Notes: generated from the sequence alone by a model not told the origin. A DNA stretch of 64,000 nt from Bacillus cereus ATCC 14579 (GCF_000007825.1 NC_004722.1:5058001-5122000); one strand, 5' to 3'; shown: positions 52,623 to 61,577, counted from the first letter of the stretch. Numbers and translations: made by a program.

Positions 52623-53946
52623 ACTTCTCTACCTTTTTGAAGAACTGCGGAAGATACTCTTTATGTGCTTCCAACATTTCATCTAAAATTTGTTTTGCAA
52701 CTTTATCTGATGGTACAAGTGGATTGATTGTCATAGCAAGCAGCGCCTTATGATAATCCCCTGTAACAGCAGCTTCAATTGTTGTGCGCTCAAATGATTT
52801 AATTTGTTGTACTAAACCGCGAACTGGTACTGGAAGATCTCCCACTGCAATTGGTTTTGGGCCTTCTTTCGTAATAATACAGTTCACTTCAACAGCTGAA
52901 TCATGTGGTAAGCTTGCAATTGTTCCGTTGTTTCGTGTATTAACAGGCTGGATATCACCTTTATTATTGTAAATAGACGTAATTAAGCTACATGCTGCAT
53001 CACTATAATAAGCTCCGCCACGTTTTTCTAATTGTGGTGGTTTAATATCTAAGTTCGGGTCTTTATATAACTCAAATAAATCATTTTCTAATTGTTTTAC
53101 TACTTCTGCACGTGTACCTTTTTCAACAGAAGCTTCTTTCTCTTCTTCTAACATTTCACGTGTTTTGTAGTAGTAACGGTGGTATGGACATGGAATTGCA
53201 CGAAGTCCTCGAATAAAGTCTGGTTCCCAGTTAAGCGCTGCGATATTTTCCATCGTAATTTGCTTTTCTGGATCTGTCACAAGCTCTAACACACGGTCCA
53301 TTACACTCACGCCATCTAAATATACGTCTAATCCATATACCATATGATTTAAACCTGCGAAATCAACGTGAACACGACTCGCATCTACTTCAAGTAATTT
53401 TGCAAGACCCATACGAATTCCGATTGGAACGTTACATAGACCAACTACTCTTTGAATATTTGTATAACGAAGAACAGCTTCTGTTACCATACCAGCTGGA
53501 TTTGCAAAGTTAATTAACCATGCATTCGGACAGAGCTCCTCCATATCTTTACAAATATCTAAAATAACAGGAATCGTTCTCAACGCTTTGAATAAACCAC
53601 CAGGACCATTCGTTTCCTGACCGATTACATCATATTTTAATGGGATTGCTTCATCTTTTGCACGTGCTTCTAATAAACCAACGCGAAGTTGTGTTGTTAC
53701 GAAGTCAGCATCTTTTAATGCCTCGCGACGATCAAGTGTTAAATGTACCTCGATTGGTAAACCTGATTTTTTCACCATACGTTTCGCTAAGTTACCAACG
53801 ATTTCTAACTTTTCTTTTCCTGCCTCAATATCTACTAACCAAATTTCACGAACAGGCAGTTCATCATAACGCTTAATAAATCCTTCAATTAACTCTGGTG
53901 TATAACTAGATCCACCGCCGATTGTAGCAATTTTAATTCCAGTCAT
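52621..53946 (-). CDS. celF: 6-phospho-beta-glucosidase (GH4)
   Basis: A 441-residue NAD-dependent glycosidase. GGGSSYTPEL near the start (dinucleotide binding), then DFVTTQLRVGLLEARAKDE, VIGQETNGPGG, NFANPAGMVTEAVLRY, CNVPIG (metal-binding Cys) and GLNHMVYG (His), with the C-terminal region RNNGTIASLP. GH4 enzymes cleave 6-phosphorylated cellobiose/chitobiose (CelF, LicH, ChbF group) with transient oxidation at C3. It lies 3 bp after the IIA gene of the PTS operon. Which disaccharide is used is inferred from the ChbG neighbour, so chitobiose is likely. Confidence 0.9.
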   Translation of the reverse strand: MTGIKIATIGGGSSYTPELIEGFIKRYDELPVREIWLVDIEAGKEKLEIVGNLAKRMVKKSGLPIEVHLTLDRREALKDADFVTTQLRVGLLEARAKDEAIPLKYDVIGQETNGPGGLFKALRTIPVILDICKDMEELCPNAWLINFANPAGMVTEAVLRYTNIQRVVGLCNVPIGIRMGLAKLLEVDASRVHVDFAGLNHMVYGLDVYLDGVSVMDRVLELVTDPEKQITMENIAALNWEPDFIRGLRAIPCPYHRYYYKTREMLEEEKEASVEKGTRAEVVKQLENDLFELYKDPNLDIKPPQLEKRGGAYYSDAACSLITSIYNNKGDIQPVNTRNNGTIASLPHDSAVEVNCIITKEGPKPIAVGDLPVPVRGLVQQIKSFERTTIEAAVTGDYHKALLAMTINPLVPSDKVAKQILDEMLEAHKEYLPQFFKKVEK

Positions 53947-53949
53947 GCT

Positions 53950-54273
53950 TTATTCCCCTTTCGCTTCAAGCTTTTTATAAAGATCGATAAACTCTGCTGC
54001 TAATTCTTTCACTGTAATCGCATTCATTAAATGATCTTGTGCGTGAATTAAAAGAACACTAACCTCTGTTTTTTCTCCTCTTGCTTCTGATTGTATGAGC
54101 TCTGTTTGGAAATGATGCGCTTCATTAATCGCTTCTTTTGCCTTTACCATCGCTTCATCTGCTTCTACCATTTTCCCCTGTTTGGCAAATTGAAGTGCCT
54201 CCATCGCAAAGCTTCGTGCGTTACCACTATTTAAAATCAATTGGAATGGAATTTGTTCTGCTGTAGTCATCAT
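53950..54273 (-). CDS. celC: PTS lactose/cellobiose-type IIA (copy 1)
   Basis: A 107-residue helical IIA protein from the ATG at 54273 with GAGGGCGG upstream. Features: NSGNARSFAMEALQFAKQGK, the VLLIHAQDHLMNAITVKELAAEF segment with the phosphorylatable histidine. It takes phosphate from HPr and passes it to IIB. It sits between the IIC and the GH4 genes. A copy with high similarity (IIA copy 2) is at 58154. Confidence 0.92.
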   Translation of the reverse strand: MMTTAEQIPFQLILNSGNARSFAMEALQFAKQGKMVEADEAMVKAKEAINEAHHFQTELIQSEARGEKTEVSVLLIHAQDHLMNAITVKELAAEFIDLYKKLEAKGE

Positions 54274-54412
54274 AATTACCGCCCTCTCTATAAGGTTCAA
54301 CCGATTTAAATACCCCTTCAGTTTGAACATTTCTATTACATTATTATTTTATGAATGATAGTTTGGTGTTCTTGTAGATGAGTTTCATCTTTTTGAACAT
54401 GATATAAAGGTG

Positions 54413-54448
54413 ATTGTCCTCACAGATAGTGTTATCTGTGAGAACAAT
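54413..54448 (-). other. Intercistronic RNA hairpin between IIC and IIA
   Basis: On the minus strand ATTGTTCTCACAGAT and ATCTGTGAGGACAAT form a 15-bp stem (one G-U) with a 6-nt loop. No U-run follows, so a role in mRNA stability or processing is more likely than termination. Confidence 0.6.
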
Positions 54449-54455
54449 TACTGTG

Positions 54456-55763
54456 TTACATAGGTACAGAGTTGTTATTTCCTTGTGCTGCTGCTTTTTC
54501 AGTACGAACAACAGAACGATCGCACAATACAACGAATGGATAGTAGATTACCATCGCAATTACAAAGTTGAATAACTGTAGAATTGCACCTGAAAGATGC
54601 CCACCTGTTACAAGATAACCACTAATAATTGGTGGTGTTGCCCATGGAATCATTGCAACTGTTTTTGGTCCCCAACCAATAGATATAGCTGTATAAGAAG
54701 TAATTACCAATACAATTGGTGTTATGATAAACGGCAAGAATAAAACTGGATTTAAAATAATTGGTGTACCAAAGATTACTGGTTCGTTAATGTTGAATGC
54801 ACCTGGACCAATTGATAAGCGGGATACACCGCGTAATTGTGCACTTTTTGCTACAAGTAATACAACTACTAAGAACGCTAATGTTGCACCAGAACCACCA
54901 AGATATACGAAAGTATCAAAGAATGGTTTTGTAACAATGTTTGGAACATCAAATGCAGATGTGCCACCTTGGAATAACTTCATATTTTTCTCTAATGCTG
55001 GTAAGTATAACGGCTCAATAATACCACCAACGATATTTGGACCATGTAAACCGAAGAACCAAAGAAGATGAACAAGGAGTACAATGACAATTGCACTTGG
55101 TAATGTCCCTGCTAAACTTTGCAGTGGTGATTGAATCGTATTAAAGATAAATTCATGAACACTTGTACCAGCTAATTTCACTGCTAATTGAATACCTGCA
55201 ACTACTGTTAAGATAACAAATGCTGGAACTATAGCTGCGAAAGATCTTAAAACTGCTGGTGGTACTCCATCAGGCATTTTAAAAGTAATGTTTCTTTGTA
55301 CGAAGAAACGGAATACTTCAGTAACAAGGAGTGCCACAATAATTGCTACGAATAACCCTTGTGCACCTGTCCAAGCTAAGTTCAATCCGCCTTCTTTCGG
55401 TGTTGTTGGCGTAAGAATAATTAACGCACCAAATGAAATAATACCTGCTGACAAACCATCAACGCCGTAAGATTTTGCTAAGTTATAACTTGTTGTAAAT
55501 GCTATGATTAGTGCTAGAATCGCGAAAGAACCAGTCCACATTCCACCGCCAACTTGTTTCCACGTTTCACCAAACAAACCTTTCATGAAATCTTGGAAAG
55601 CCTCAGATGGAAAACCATTAATTAGTGATGCCAGTGCACCAACTAAAATAAGTGGCATAACTGCGATAAATCCGTCACGGATCGCAGCTAAATGACGTTG
55701 CGACCCGATTTTACCAGCGACAGGAACAATATATTTCTCCATGAATGCAATAAACTTTTGCAT
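54456..55763 (-). CDS. celB: PTS lactose/cellobiose-type IIC (copy 1)
   Basis: A 435-residue permease with about ten membrane helices. Family marks: MQKFIAFMEKYIVPVAGKIGSQRHLAAIRDGF at the start, then MPLILVGALASLINGFP, GLHGPNIVGGIIEP, FGGSGATL-like YLGGSGATLAFL, and GPGAFNINEPVIFGTPIILNP (phosphorylation-coupled substrate site). It carries the disaccharide across the membrane. It is intact here, in contrast to copy 2. Start at 55763 with AAGCG upstream. Follows the IIB pseudogene by 16 bp. Confidence 0.93.
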   Translation of the reverse strand: MQKFIAFMEKYIVPVAGKIGSQRHLAAIRDGFIAVMPLILVGALASLINGFPSEAFQDFMKGLFGETWKQVGGGMWTGSFAILALIIAFTTSYNLAKSYGVDGLSAGIISFGALIILTPTTPKEGGLNLAWTGAQGLFVAIIVALLVTEVFRFFVQRNITFKMPDGVPPAVLRSFAAIVPAFVILTVVAGIQLAVKLAGTSVHEFIFNTIQSPLQSLAGTLPSAIVIVLLVHLLWFFGLHGPNIVGGIIEPLYLPALEKNMKLFQGGTSAFDVPNIVTKPFFDTFVYLGGSGATLAFLVVVLLVAKSAQLRGVSRLSIGPGAFNINEPVIFGTPIILNPVLFLPFIITPIVLVITSYTAISIGWGPKTVAMIPWATPPIISGYLVTGGHLSGAILQLFNFVIAMVIYYPFVVLCDRSVVRTEKAAAQGNNNSVPM

Positions 55764-55779
55764 TTCGCTTCCCCCCTAA

Positions 55780-56083
55780 TTATTTTTTAAGTGTTAATGC
55801 GTGATCTAAAACTGCTTCTCCATTCATCATGCCGTAGTGCATTGGATTGATAACGTCGATTCCAACGTTTCTCTCATCAGCAAGCGTTTTCATTGGAAGA
55901 AAGCATGTAACGAACTTGTGGTCCTAGTAATAATACATCTGCTTGATCGATATTCGTTTTTACTGCATCCCCAGATACAGCCCAAATCTTTCCTTCTAAA
56001 CCGCGAGCTTTTGCAGCCGCTTCCATTTTTGTAACTAGTAAACTTGTAGACATCCCTGCTGAGCAACATAATAAAATATTCAT
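55780..56083 (-). pseudogene. celA: PTS lactose/cellobiose-type IIB (copy 1), frameshifted
   Basis: The first 56 residues match copy 2 of IIB (MNILLCCSAGMSTSLLVTKM, then VLLLGPQVRYML); a stop then arrives after 68 codons. The same downstream sequence is recovered in another frame: PMKTLADERNVG, NPMHYGMMNGEAVL, ending LTLKK. The break is a 4-nt insertion in CTTTCTTCC (55896-55904, minus strand). The repaired length is 99 residues, against 100 in copy 2. Active-site Cys is in ILLCC. Phosphotransfer by this copy is lost unless the frameshift is a sequencing error. Confidence 0.85.
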
Positions 56084-56152
56084 TTGAAAATCCCCCTTGT
56101 GTAGTATAAAAAATTTATGTTTTATTTATTTTTCTTTACGCTATTTATTAAT

Positions 56153-56168
56153 GCAATTAGCGTGCCAA
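56153..56168 (-). promoter_or_regulatory. Sigma-54 (-24/-12) promoter of PTS operon 1
   Basis: On the minus strand TTGGCAC-GCTAA-TTGC is a perfect match to TGGCAC-N5-TTGC (GG and GC 10 nt apart), 70 bp upstream of the IIB start. The LevR-like activator in this window is the obvious partner. Confidence 0.88.
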
Positions 56169-56216
56169 CTTTTTAAAACCACTAAAATCAGTGCTTTTTC
56201 GAGCATTTTCTTTGTG

Positions 56217-56230
56217 TGTTAACGCTTTCA
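56217..56230 (-). promoter_or_regulatory. cre site for CcpA
   Basis: Minus-strand TGAAAGCGTTAACA matches TGWNANCGNTNWCA at every defined position, 50-75 bp upstream of the -24/-12 promoter. It would allow repression by CcpA with P-Ser-HPr. Confidence 0.82.
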
Positions 56231-56249
56231 ATTAGTGTGTCGTCTAAAA

Positions 56250-56264
56250 AACACACAGTGTGTT
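56250..56264. promoter_or_regulatory. Inverted repeat, candidate activator-binding site
   Basis: AACACAC-A-GTGTGTT is a perfect 7-1-7 inverted repeat about 83-97 bp upstream of the -24 box; further half-sites (GTGTGTT at 56214, AGTGTGT at 56234) are nearby. It is the right distance for an enhancer bound by the LevR-like protein. Confidence 0.65.
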
Positions 56265-56493
56265 ATAAAACAACACGCTTTTAACACATAACTGTATGAA
56301 AATAGATTAGTGTTTAGTTGTCTAGTTATGTTTAATATGAAAAAACACTAAAAAAATTTTTTATCGTAGAAATCTAGTAAAAAACAACATTTTCTTGAGC
56401 TCAGTCTTCTATCTATTCTATTGTCCAAGCATACTCTACTAGATTACATAAAATAAAATAGAATAAAATAACACAATTCGAAAGGGGATTCCT

Positions 56494-57594
56494 ATGCCAA
56501 AACATAGAAAACAAAGCAAAATAAAGATTTATAGAATAACAAGCTATAAAAAAGACAAGCGTTCTGAATTAGACTCTGACAAATTTGAACTAGAACAGCA
56601 GGACAAGCATGATATACAAGACAAACAGGACAAACAGGATGAGCAGAATAAGCAAGATAAGCAAGTACAATCGGAAAATGTAACTATAGTACCTACAGAT
56701 TCACACAGCTTAGATGTGTGGGATGAAATTTCTCTAAAGGAAATACAAGCTGGTGAACATACGAGCCTATTTGAAGAAAAGAGTAATTATCAAAATATTA
56801 ATTTAGTCCAAGTAAACGATGTTCGCTTATACTTGGACAAGCAACTACAATTCAGTTCCGTTGATGAGCAAATTTATCATGAAGCACTTGTACATCCGAT
56901 TATGGCAAAAGTAATTGATCCAAAACGTGTTCTCATATTAGGTGGTGGCGATGGCCTTGCCTTACGAGAAGTTTTGAAATATGAAACTGTGCTACATGTA
57001 GACCTTGTTGATTTAGACGAGGCAATGATTAATATGGCACGTAATGTTCCAGAAATAGTATCTTTAAACAAAAATGCTTTTTTTGATAATCGTGTGAACG
57101 TGCACGTATGCGATGCAAAAGAATTTCTAAATTCACCTTCATCTTTATACGATGTAATCATTATTGATTTTCCAGACCCAGCGACAGAATTATTAAGTAC
57201 TTTATATACAAGCGAACTATTTGCTCGTATAGCTACATTCTTAACAGAAGATGGGGCTTTCGTCTGTCAATCTAATTCACCTGCTGATGCACCTCTAGTA
57301 TATTGGAGTATTGGTAATACAATTGAACACGCTGGATTAACTGTGAAGAGTTATCATACAATCGTTCCTTCTTTCGGAACTGACTGGGGATTTCATCTTG
57401 CTACTAATTCTGCACATGTACTCGATCAAATTGAACAATTATATGTAGTACCAACTCCTCGAACATTGCCTGCTCTTCTTTTTCCTTTATTTCAATTTAA
57501 AGAAGAACATCTAGAACAACGTAACCTCGCTCTTTTAAATTCAGAATCAAATCTTATCTTACATCAATGCTACAAACAGGAAATGAAGTTTTGA
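56494..57594 (+). CDS. speE: Spermidine synthase-like aminopropyltransferase with acidic/Gln-rich extension
   Basis: A 366-residue protein. Residues of about 1-60 are low-complexity (KQDKQDEQNKQDKQ), not typical of SpeE. From about 75 the spermidine synthase fold follows: SSVDEQIYHEALVHPIM, LILGGGDGLALREVLKYETVLHVDLVDLDEAM (decarboxylated-AdoMet binding), and IIIDFPDPATELLSTLYTSELFARI (catalytic Asp). Start at 56494 with AAAGGGG upstream. The next gene is speD, 27 bp away, providing the substrate. The pair would form spermidine from putrescine. Confidence 0.8.
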   Translation: MPKHRKQSKIKIYRITSYKKDKRSELDSDKFELEQQDKHDIQDKQDKQDEQNKQDKQVQSENVTIVPTDSHSLDVWDEISLKEIQAGEHTSLFEEKSNYQNINLVQVNDVRLYLDKQLQFSSVDEQIYHEALVHPIMAKVIDPKRVLILGGGDGLALREVLKYETVLHVDLVDLDEAMINMARNVPEIVSLNKNAFFDNRVNVHVCDAKEFLNSPSSLYDVIIIDFPDPATELLSTLYTSELFARIATFLTEDGAFVCQSNSPADAPLVYWSIGNTIEHAGLTVKSYHTIVPSFGTDWGFHLATNSAHVLDQIEQLYVVPTPRTLPALLFPLFQFKEEHLEQRNLALLNSESNLILHQCYKQEMKF

Positions 57595-57621
57595 CAATAT
57601 TATAATAAGGAGTGCTACCCT

Positions 57622-57993
57622 ATGGAATATTCTACTTTTGGCAAGCATATAATAGTAGATTTGTGGGGAGTGGACTTTTCCCTATTAGATGATATGCACT
57701 TTTTAGAATATCATCTAGTTACAGCTGCAGATTACTCTGGTGCCCATGTTTTAAACGTAAGTAAAAAAGAGTTCCAGCCATATGGTGTTACTGTATTAGT
57801 GTTATTATCAGAAAGCCATCTTTCCATTCACACTTACCCGGAACAAAATTTTGCGGCTATTGACTGTTATACTTGCGGTACAACCGTTGAACCACAAATA
57901 GCGATTGATTATATCGTAAATATATTAAAACCGGAACGGATGCATATAAAAAGATTAATTCGTGGTATAGGAGAAATTGTTACTGCCGATTAA
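57622..57993 (+). CDS. speD: S-adenosylmethionine decarboxylase proenzyme
   Basis: A 123-residue proenzyme of the short bacterial class. STFGKHIIVDLWGVDF at the start, SESHLSIHTYPE with cleavage expected between E64 and S65 (which becomes the pyruvoyl group), and DCYTCGT with the catalytic Cys. It decarboxylates AdoMet to supply the aminopropyl group. AAGGAG lies 13 bases upstream of the ATG. A hairpin at 58034 may end the transcript. Confidence 0.93.
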   Translation: MEYSTFGKHIIVDLWGVDFSLLDDMHFLEYHLVTAADYSGAHVLNVSKKEFQPYGVTVLVLLSESHLSIHTYPEQNFAAIDCYTCGTTVEPQIAIDYIVNILKPERMHIKRLIRGIGEIVTAD

Positions 57994-58033
57994 TTATAAC
58001 TCTTACTCATCCGAAAAAAGGAGGATTGTAAAA

Positions 58034-58067
58034 TACCATCAGTGGGATGAACATTCCACTGATGGTA
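58034..58067. repeat. 12-bp stem-loop after speD
   Basis: TACCATCAGTGG and CCACTGATGGTA form a perfect 12-bp stem with a 10-nt loop. It has no strong T-run. It may be the speD terminator or a copy of a dispersed repeat. Confidence 0.55.
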
Positions 58068-58130
58068 CAGGCACATACATAAAATGAAATTTTAATTAGT
58101 GGAAGTTTTACTGCCCGTTAATTCGAGATA

Positions 58131-58154
58131 AAAAAACCTTGCATAAGCAAGGTT
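58131..58154 (-). terminator. Terminator of PTS operon 2
   Basis: AACCTTGC and GCAAGGTT form an 8-bp perfect stem with a 4-nt loop. On the minus strand TTTTT follows, at the IIA copy 2 stop. Confidence 0.72.
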
Positions 58155-58471
58155 CATTCATCCACCGACATCTTCCTATATAACTCTACAAACTCACTCG
58201 CTAATTCTTTCACCGTAATTGCATTCATTAAATGGTCTTGTGCGTGTACCATTAAAAGAGTAACTTCGGTCTTTTCACCACCAGCTTCTTTCTGGATAAG
58301 CTCCGTTTGTACACGGTGCGCCTCTTTTAATTCCTCTAGTGCTTCTTGTAATTTAGCTTCAGCTTCTGTAAACTCCCCACGCTTCGCACAATCAATTGCT
58401 TCCATTGAACAACTTCTCGCGTTTCCCCCATGCAAGATTAAATGAAAAGCTTTCGTCTCTATCGTATCCAT
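58154..58471 (-). CDS. PTS lactose/cellobiose-type IIA (copy 2)
   Basis: A 105-residue IIA paralogue of the 53950 gene. It contains HGGNARSCSMEAIDCAKRGEF, MVHAQDHLMNAITVKELASEF with the phosphorylatable His. It lies 9 bp after the IIC gene. The order IIB-IIC-IIA is the same as in copy 1, but neither a glycosidase nor a ChbG follows. Confidence 0.92.
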   Translation of the reverse strand: MDTIETKAFHLILHGGNARSCSMEAIDCAKRGEFTEAEAKLQEALEELKEAHRVQTELIQKEAGGEKTEVTLLMVHAQDHLMNAITVKELASEFVELYRKMSVDE

Positions 58472-58480
58472 TTTAGTTCT

Positions 58481-59783
58481 TTACTCCCCCTTTTCTTCCG
58501 CCAGTTTTTGTTTATCCCATATTTTTAAGAACGGTAAATAAATGAAGAATGCTAGCGCAAAGTTAACAAGTTGTAAAATAACACCTGAAATTTTCCCGCC
58601 CGATCCTAAATATCCACTAAAAAGAATAGGTGTCGTCCAAGGTACAGCGGCCCCACTCGGACGTGCGACCCATCCCCATTCCATTGCAAAGTACGAAACA
58701 ATTGTTAACACAACTGGAACTAATATAAATGGAATTAGTAAAAGTGGGTTCATCACAATCGGCATACCAAAAGTTACCATCTCATTAATATTAAATATAC
58801 CAGGTGCAATTGACAATCTCCCTAAACTTTTTAATTGTTGACTTCGTGCAAATAGTAACATTCCGACAACTAGAGCAAGCGTTGCACCAGAACCGCCCAT
58901 ATAAATCCATAAGTCAAAAAACTGTGCCGTAATCGTATTTGGTACATCTTGCCCAGCTTGAAAAGCGACTCGGTTTTGATCCATTAACGACAACCAAACG
59001 GGGCTCATTACACCACCAACAATAGTAGCACCATGAATTCCACACGACCAAAGAACATGAACGAGAATAACTGCTATTATTGCGCCCCAAAGACTAGCAC
59101 CAAGTACACTAAGTGGTTCCTGTAAAATTTGTCCTACAATATTATGGATACTGCCAAAAGAAGTATTTTCTATAATTAAGCGTAAAATCCAAATAACTGT
59201 TACAACAATAAATCCTGGAACAAGTGCTGCAAATGAACGCGTGACAGCTGGTGGAACTGTCTCTGGCATCTTTATAATTATCTTTTTTTGTACAATAAAT
59301 CGATACAGTTCAGTAGATATAAGTGCAATAATCATTGCTACAAATAACCCTTGGCTTCCCATTAATGCAGCTGGGATAGCGCCTTCTACAAGTACACTTT
59401 CTTTTGTACTTGGTATAATATATGCAACTTGAAATGGCGTCGCAAGTAAAAACGTCACAAGCGACAATGCCCCGGATGCTAAAGCATCCACTTTATAATA
59501 CTCTCCAAGCCTGTAAGCGATTCCAAAAACAGCTATTAAAGCCATTATATTAAAAGTTGCACTAACTGGATACCCTAAAGCTCTCTGCCAATTCTCACCA
59601 AACAAACCTGCCATAAACTCGTTATATCCGGGTATTGGCAGTGCACTAATAATGAGGAAAAACGATCCAATAATTAAGAAAGGCACTCGTTTTCATAATT
59701 CCATCTCGAATTGCTTGCAACTCCCTATGCTCTGCAACCTTCCCTGCTACTGGCATCACGTACTTCTCTAAAAACCGTATCAT
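58481..59783 (-). pseudogene. PTS lactose/cellobiose-type IIC (copy 2), frameshifted
   Basis: The frame from ATG 59783 (GAGGAG upstream) gives MIRFLEKYVMPVAGKVAEHR and AIRDGIMKT and then leaves the IIC frame. From GTG 59686 the remaining 401 residues (PFLIIGSFFLIIS onward, CGIHGATIVGGV, GGSGATL, FNINEMVTFGMPIVMNP) align with copy 1 to the end. One extra base in ACGAGTGCC (near 59686) explains it. Joined, the protein is 433 residues against 435 in copy 1. The truncated form lacks the conserved first helix region; it is probably not functional. Confidence 0.83.
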
Positions 59784-59797
59784 CTATCCCACTCTCC

Positions 59798-60100
59798 TCA
59801 TGGTTTCATTGACAAAGCTGCTTGCAAGATAGCTTCTCCATTACAAAGTCCGTAATGAACGGATTGAATGACATCAACAGGTATCCCTTTATCCTTACAT
59901 AATTCTTTCATTTTCGGTAATAAATAACGTACTTGCGGTCCAAGTAAAAGGACATCAGCTTTATCAATATGACTATTCACTTCAGAACCTGATACTGCCC
60001 AGATTTTCACTTCTATCCCTCTTGCCTCTGCTGCTTTCTCCATCTTTGTAACAATCAAACTGGAAGACATTCCCGCTGCACAGCAAAGTAAAATATTCAT
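59798..60100 (-). CDS. PTS lactose/cellobiose-type IIB (copy 2)
   Basis: A 100-residue IIB protein with the P-loop-like MNILLCCAAGMSSSLIVTKM (phosphorylated Cys7 in the CCAAGMSS loop) and HIDKADVLLLGPQVRYLL, NGEAILQAAL at the end. It is intact, unlike copy 1, and heads operon 2. It could supply phosphotransfer to IIC copy 1. No sigma-54 promoter or cre site is visible upstream of it. Confidence 0.92.
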   Translation of the reverse strand: MNILLCCAAGMSSSLIVTKMEKAAEARGIEVKIWAVSGSEVNSHIDKADVLLLGPQVRYLLPKMKELCKDKGIPVDVIQSVHYGLCNGEAILQAALSMKP

Positions 60101-60324
60101 CCCGCTTCCCTCCCCTTTTTTCTCTACCTAAATTATGGTGCACTCCTTGCCACCACTAGGTTACAAATATATATGTCTAGATTTCCTGCTGTATGCCGAG
60201 CTTAAAAACAAAAATTTCTTGGTTTTCGCGCTATTCCATCTATCCGTATTCTCCTAGTAAAGAGAACTCTAACTCGCTATAATGATTCAGTATGACTTTT
60301 TTTAATTGATAGGAGGATATATTT

Positions 60325-61542
60325 ATGAAGGCATATCGCTTTCCACTTATTTTATTATCTTCTATCCTAATTGGTGGTTTCATTGGTTATTTCATGGGTG
60401 CCGATGCAGTTGCTTTAAAGCCGCTTGGTGACATTTTCTTAAACTTAATGTTTACGATTGTTGTACCTCTAGTGTTCTTTAGCATCGCATCGTCTATTGC
60501 TAATATGGATGGATTAAAACGTTTCGGTAAAATTATGTCTAGTATGGCTGGGACTTTCTTATTTACAAGTATTTTAGCTGCTATTTTTATGATTATTGTT
60601 GTGAAAATATTCCCGCCAGCACAAGGTGTTGTACTAGAACTAACACAACCTGACAAAGCCGGCAAAGCTGTTAGTGTTGCAGATCAAATCGTTGGTATTT
60701 TAACAGTATCTGACTTCTCGAAGTTACTATCTCGTGAAAATATGTTAGCTCTTATTTTCTTCTCTATCTTAATGGGGATTGCAACTTCAGCAGTTGGCGA
60801 AAAAGGAAAGCCATTCGCTACATTCCTACAGGCTGGTGCAGAGATTTCAATGAAGGTTGTATCTTTCATTATGTACTACGCCCCAATCGGACTTGCTGCT
60901 TACTTCGCAGCATTAGTTGGTGAATTCGGACCACAACTTCTTGGAACTTACTTCCGAGCGGCAATGGTATACTATCCAGCTTCTCTAATTTATTTCTTTG
61001 TATTCTTCACATTCTATGCATACCTTGCAGGTCGCAAGCAAGGTGTACAAGTATTTTGGAAGAACATGGTCTCTCCTACAGTTACATCACTTGCAACTTG
61101 TAGTAGTGCCGCAAGTATTCCAGCGAACTTAGAAGCAACGAAGAAAATGGGTATTTCTTCAGACGTTCGTGAAACAGTTGTCCTTCTTGGTTCTACACTT
61201 CATAAAGACGGCTCTGTTTTAGGTGGCGTATTAAAAATTGCTTTCTTATTCGGTATTTTCAACATGGAATTCGAAGGGCCGAAAACATTAGCAATCGCAC
61301 TTGTTGTTTCTTTATTAGTAGGAACAGTAATGGGTGCTATTCCAGGCGGTGGTATGATTGGTGAAATGTTAATCGTATCTCTATACGGTTTCCCGCCAGA
61401 AGCACTGCCAATTATCGCAGCAATTAGTACAATCATTGATCCACCTGCAACGATGTTAAACGTAACAGCAGATAACGCTTGTGCGGTAATGACAGCTCGC
61501 CTTGTAGAAGGTAAGAATTGGATCAAAAACAAATTTGCTTAA
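60325..61542 (+). CDS. Dicarboxylate/amino acid:cation symporter (DAACS)
   Basis: A 405-residue membrane protein with eight helices and two re-entrant loops. Family marks are MFTIVVPLVFFSIASSIANM, the Ser-rich loop TCSSAASIPAN, HKDGSVLGGVLKIAFLF, and the second hairpin IIDPPATMLNVTADNACAVMTARL. This fits Na+- or H+-coupled uptake of glutamate, aspartate or dicarboxylates (GltP/DctP class); the exact substrate is unknown. GGAGG 11 bases before the ATG. It appears monocistronic, with a terminator after it. Confidence 0.9.
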   Translation: MKAYRFPLILLSSILIGGFIGYFMGADAVALKPLGDIFLNLMFTIVVPLVFFSIASSIANMDGLKRFGKIMSSMAGTFLFTSILAAIFMIIVVKIFPPAQGVVLELTQPDKAGKAVSVADQIVGILTVSDFSKLLSRENMLALIFFSILMGIATSAVGEKGKPFATFLQAGAEISMKVVSFIMYYAPIGLAAYFAALVGEFGPQLLGTYFRAAMVYYPASLIYFFVFFTFYAYLAGRKQGVQVFWKNMVSPTVTSLATCSSAASIPANLEATKKMGISSDVRETVVLLGSTLHKDGSVLGGVLKIAFLFGIFNMEFEGPKTLAIALVVSLLVGTVMGAIPGGGMIGEMLIVSLYGFPPEALPIIAAISTIIDPPATMLNVTADNACAVMTARLVEGKNWIKNKFA

Positions 61543-61545
61543 TAG

Positions 61546-61577
61546 AAAGAGGATGCTCGTTTAGAGCATCCTCTTTT
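61546..61577 (+). terminator. Terminator of symporter gene
   Basis: AAAGAGGATGCTC and GAGCATCCTCTTT form a perfect 13-bp stem with a 5-nt loop followed by a T-run, 4 bp after the stop. Confidence 0.85.

Noticed and set aside
60101..60324. A sigma-54 promoter for PTS operon 2 on the minus strand
   Set aside because: No sequence with GG-N10-GC in the correct orientation was found; the only candidate points toward the symporter.
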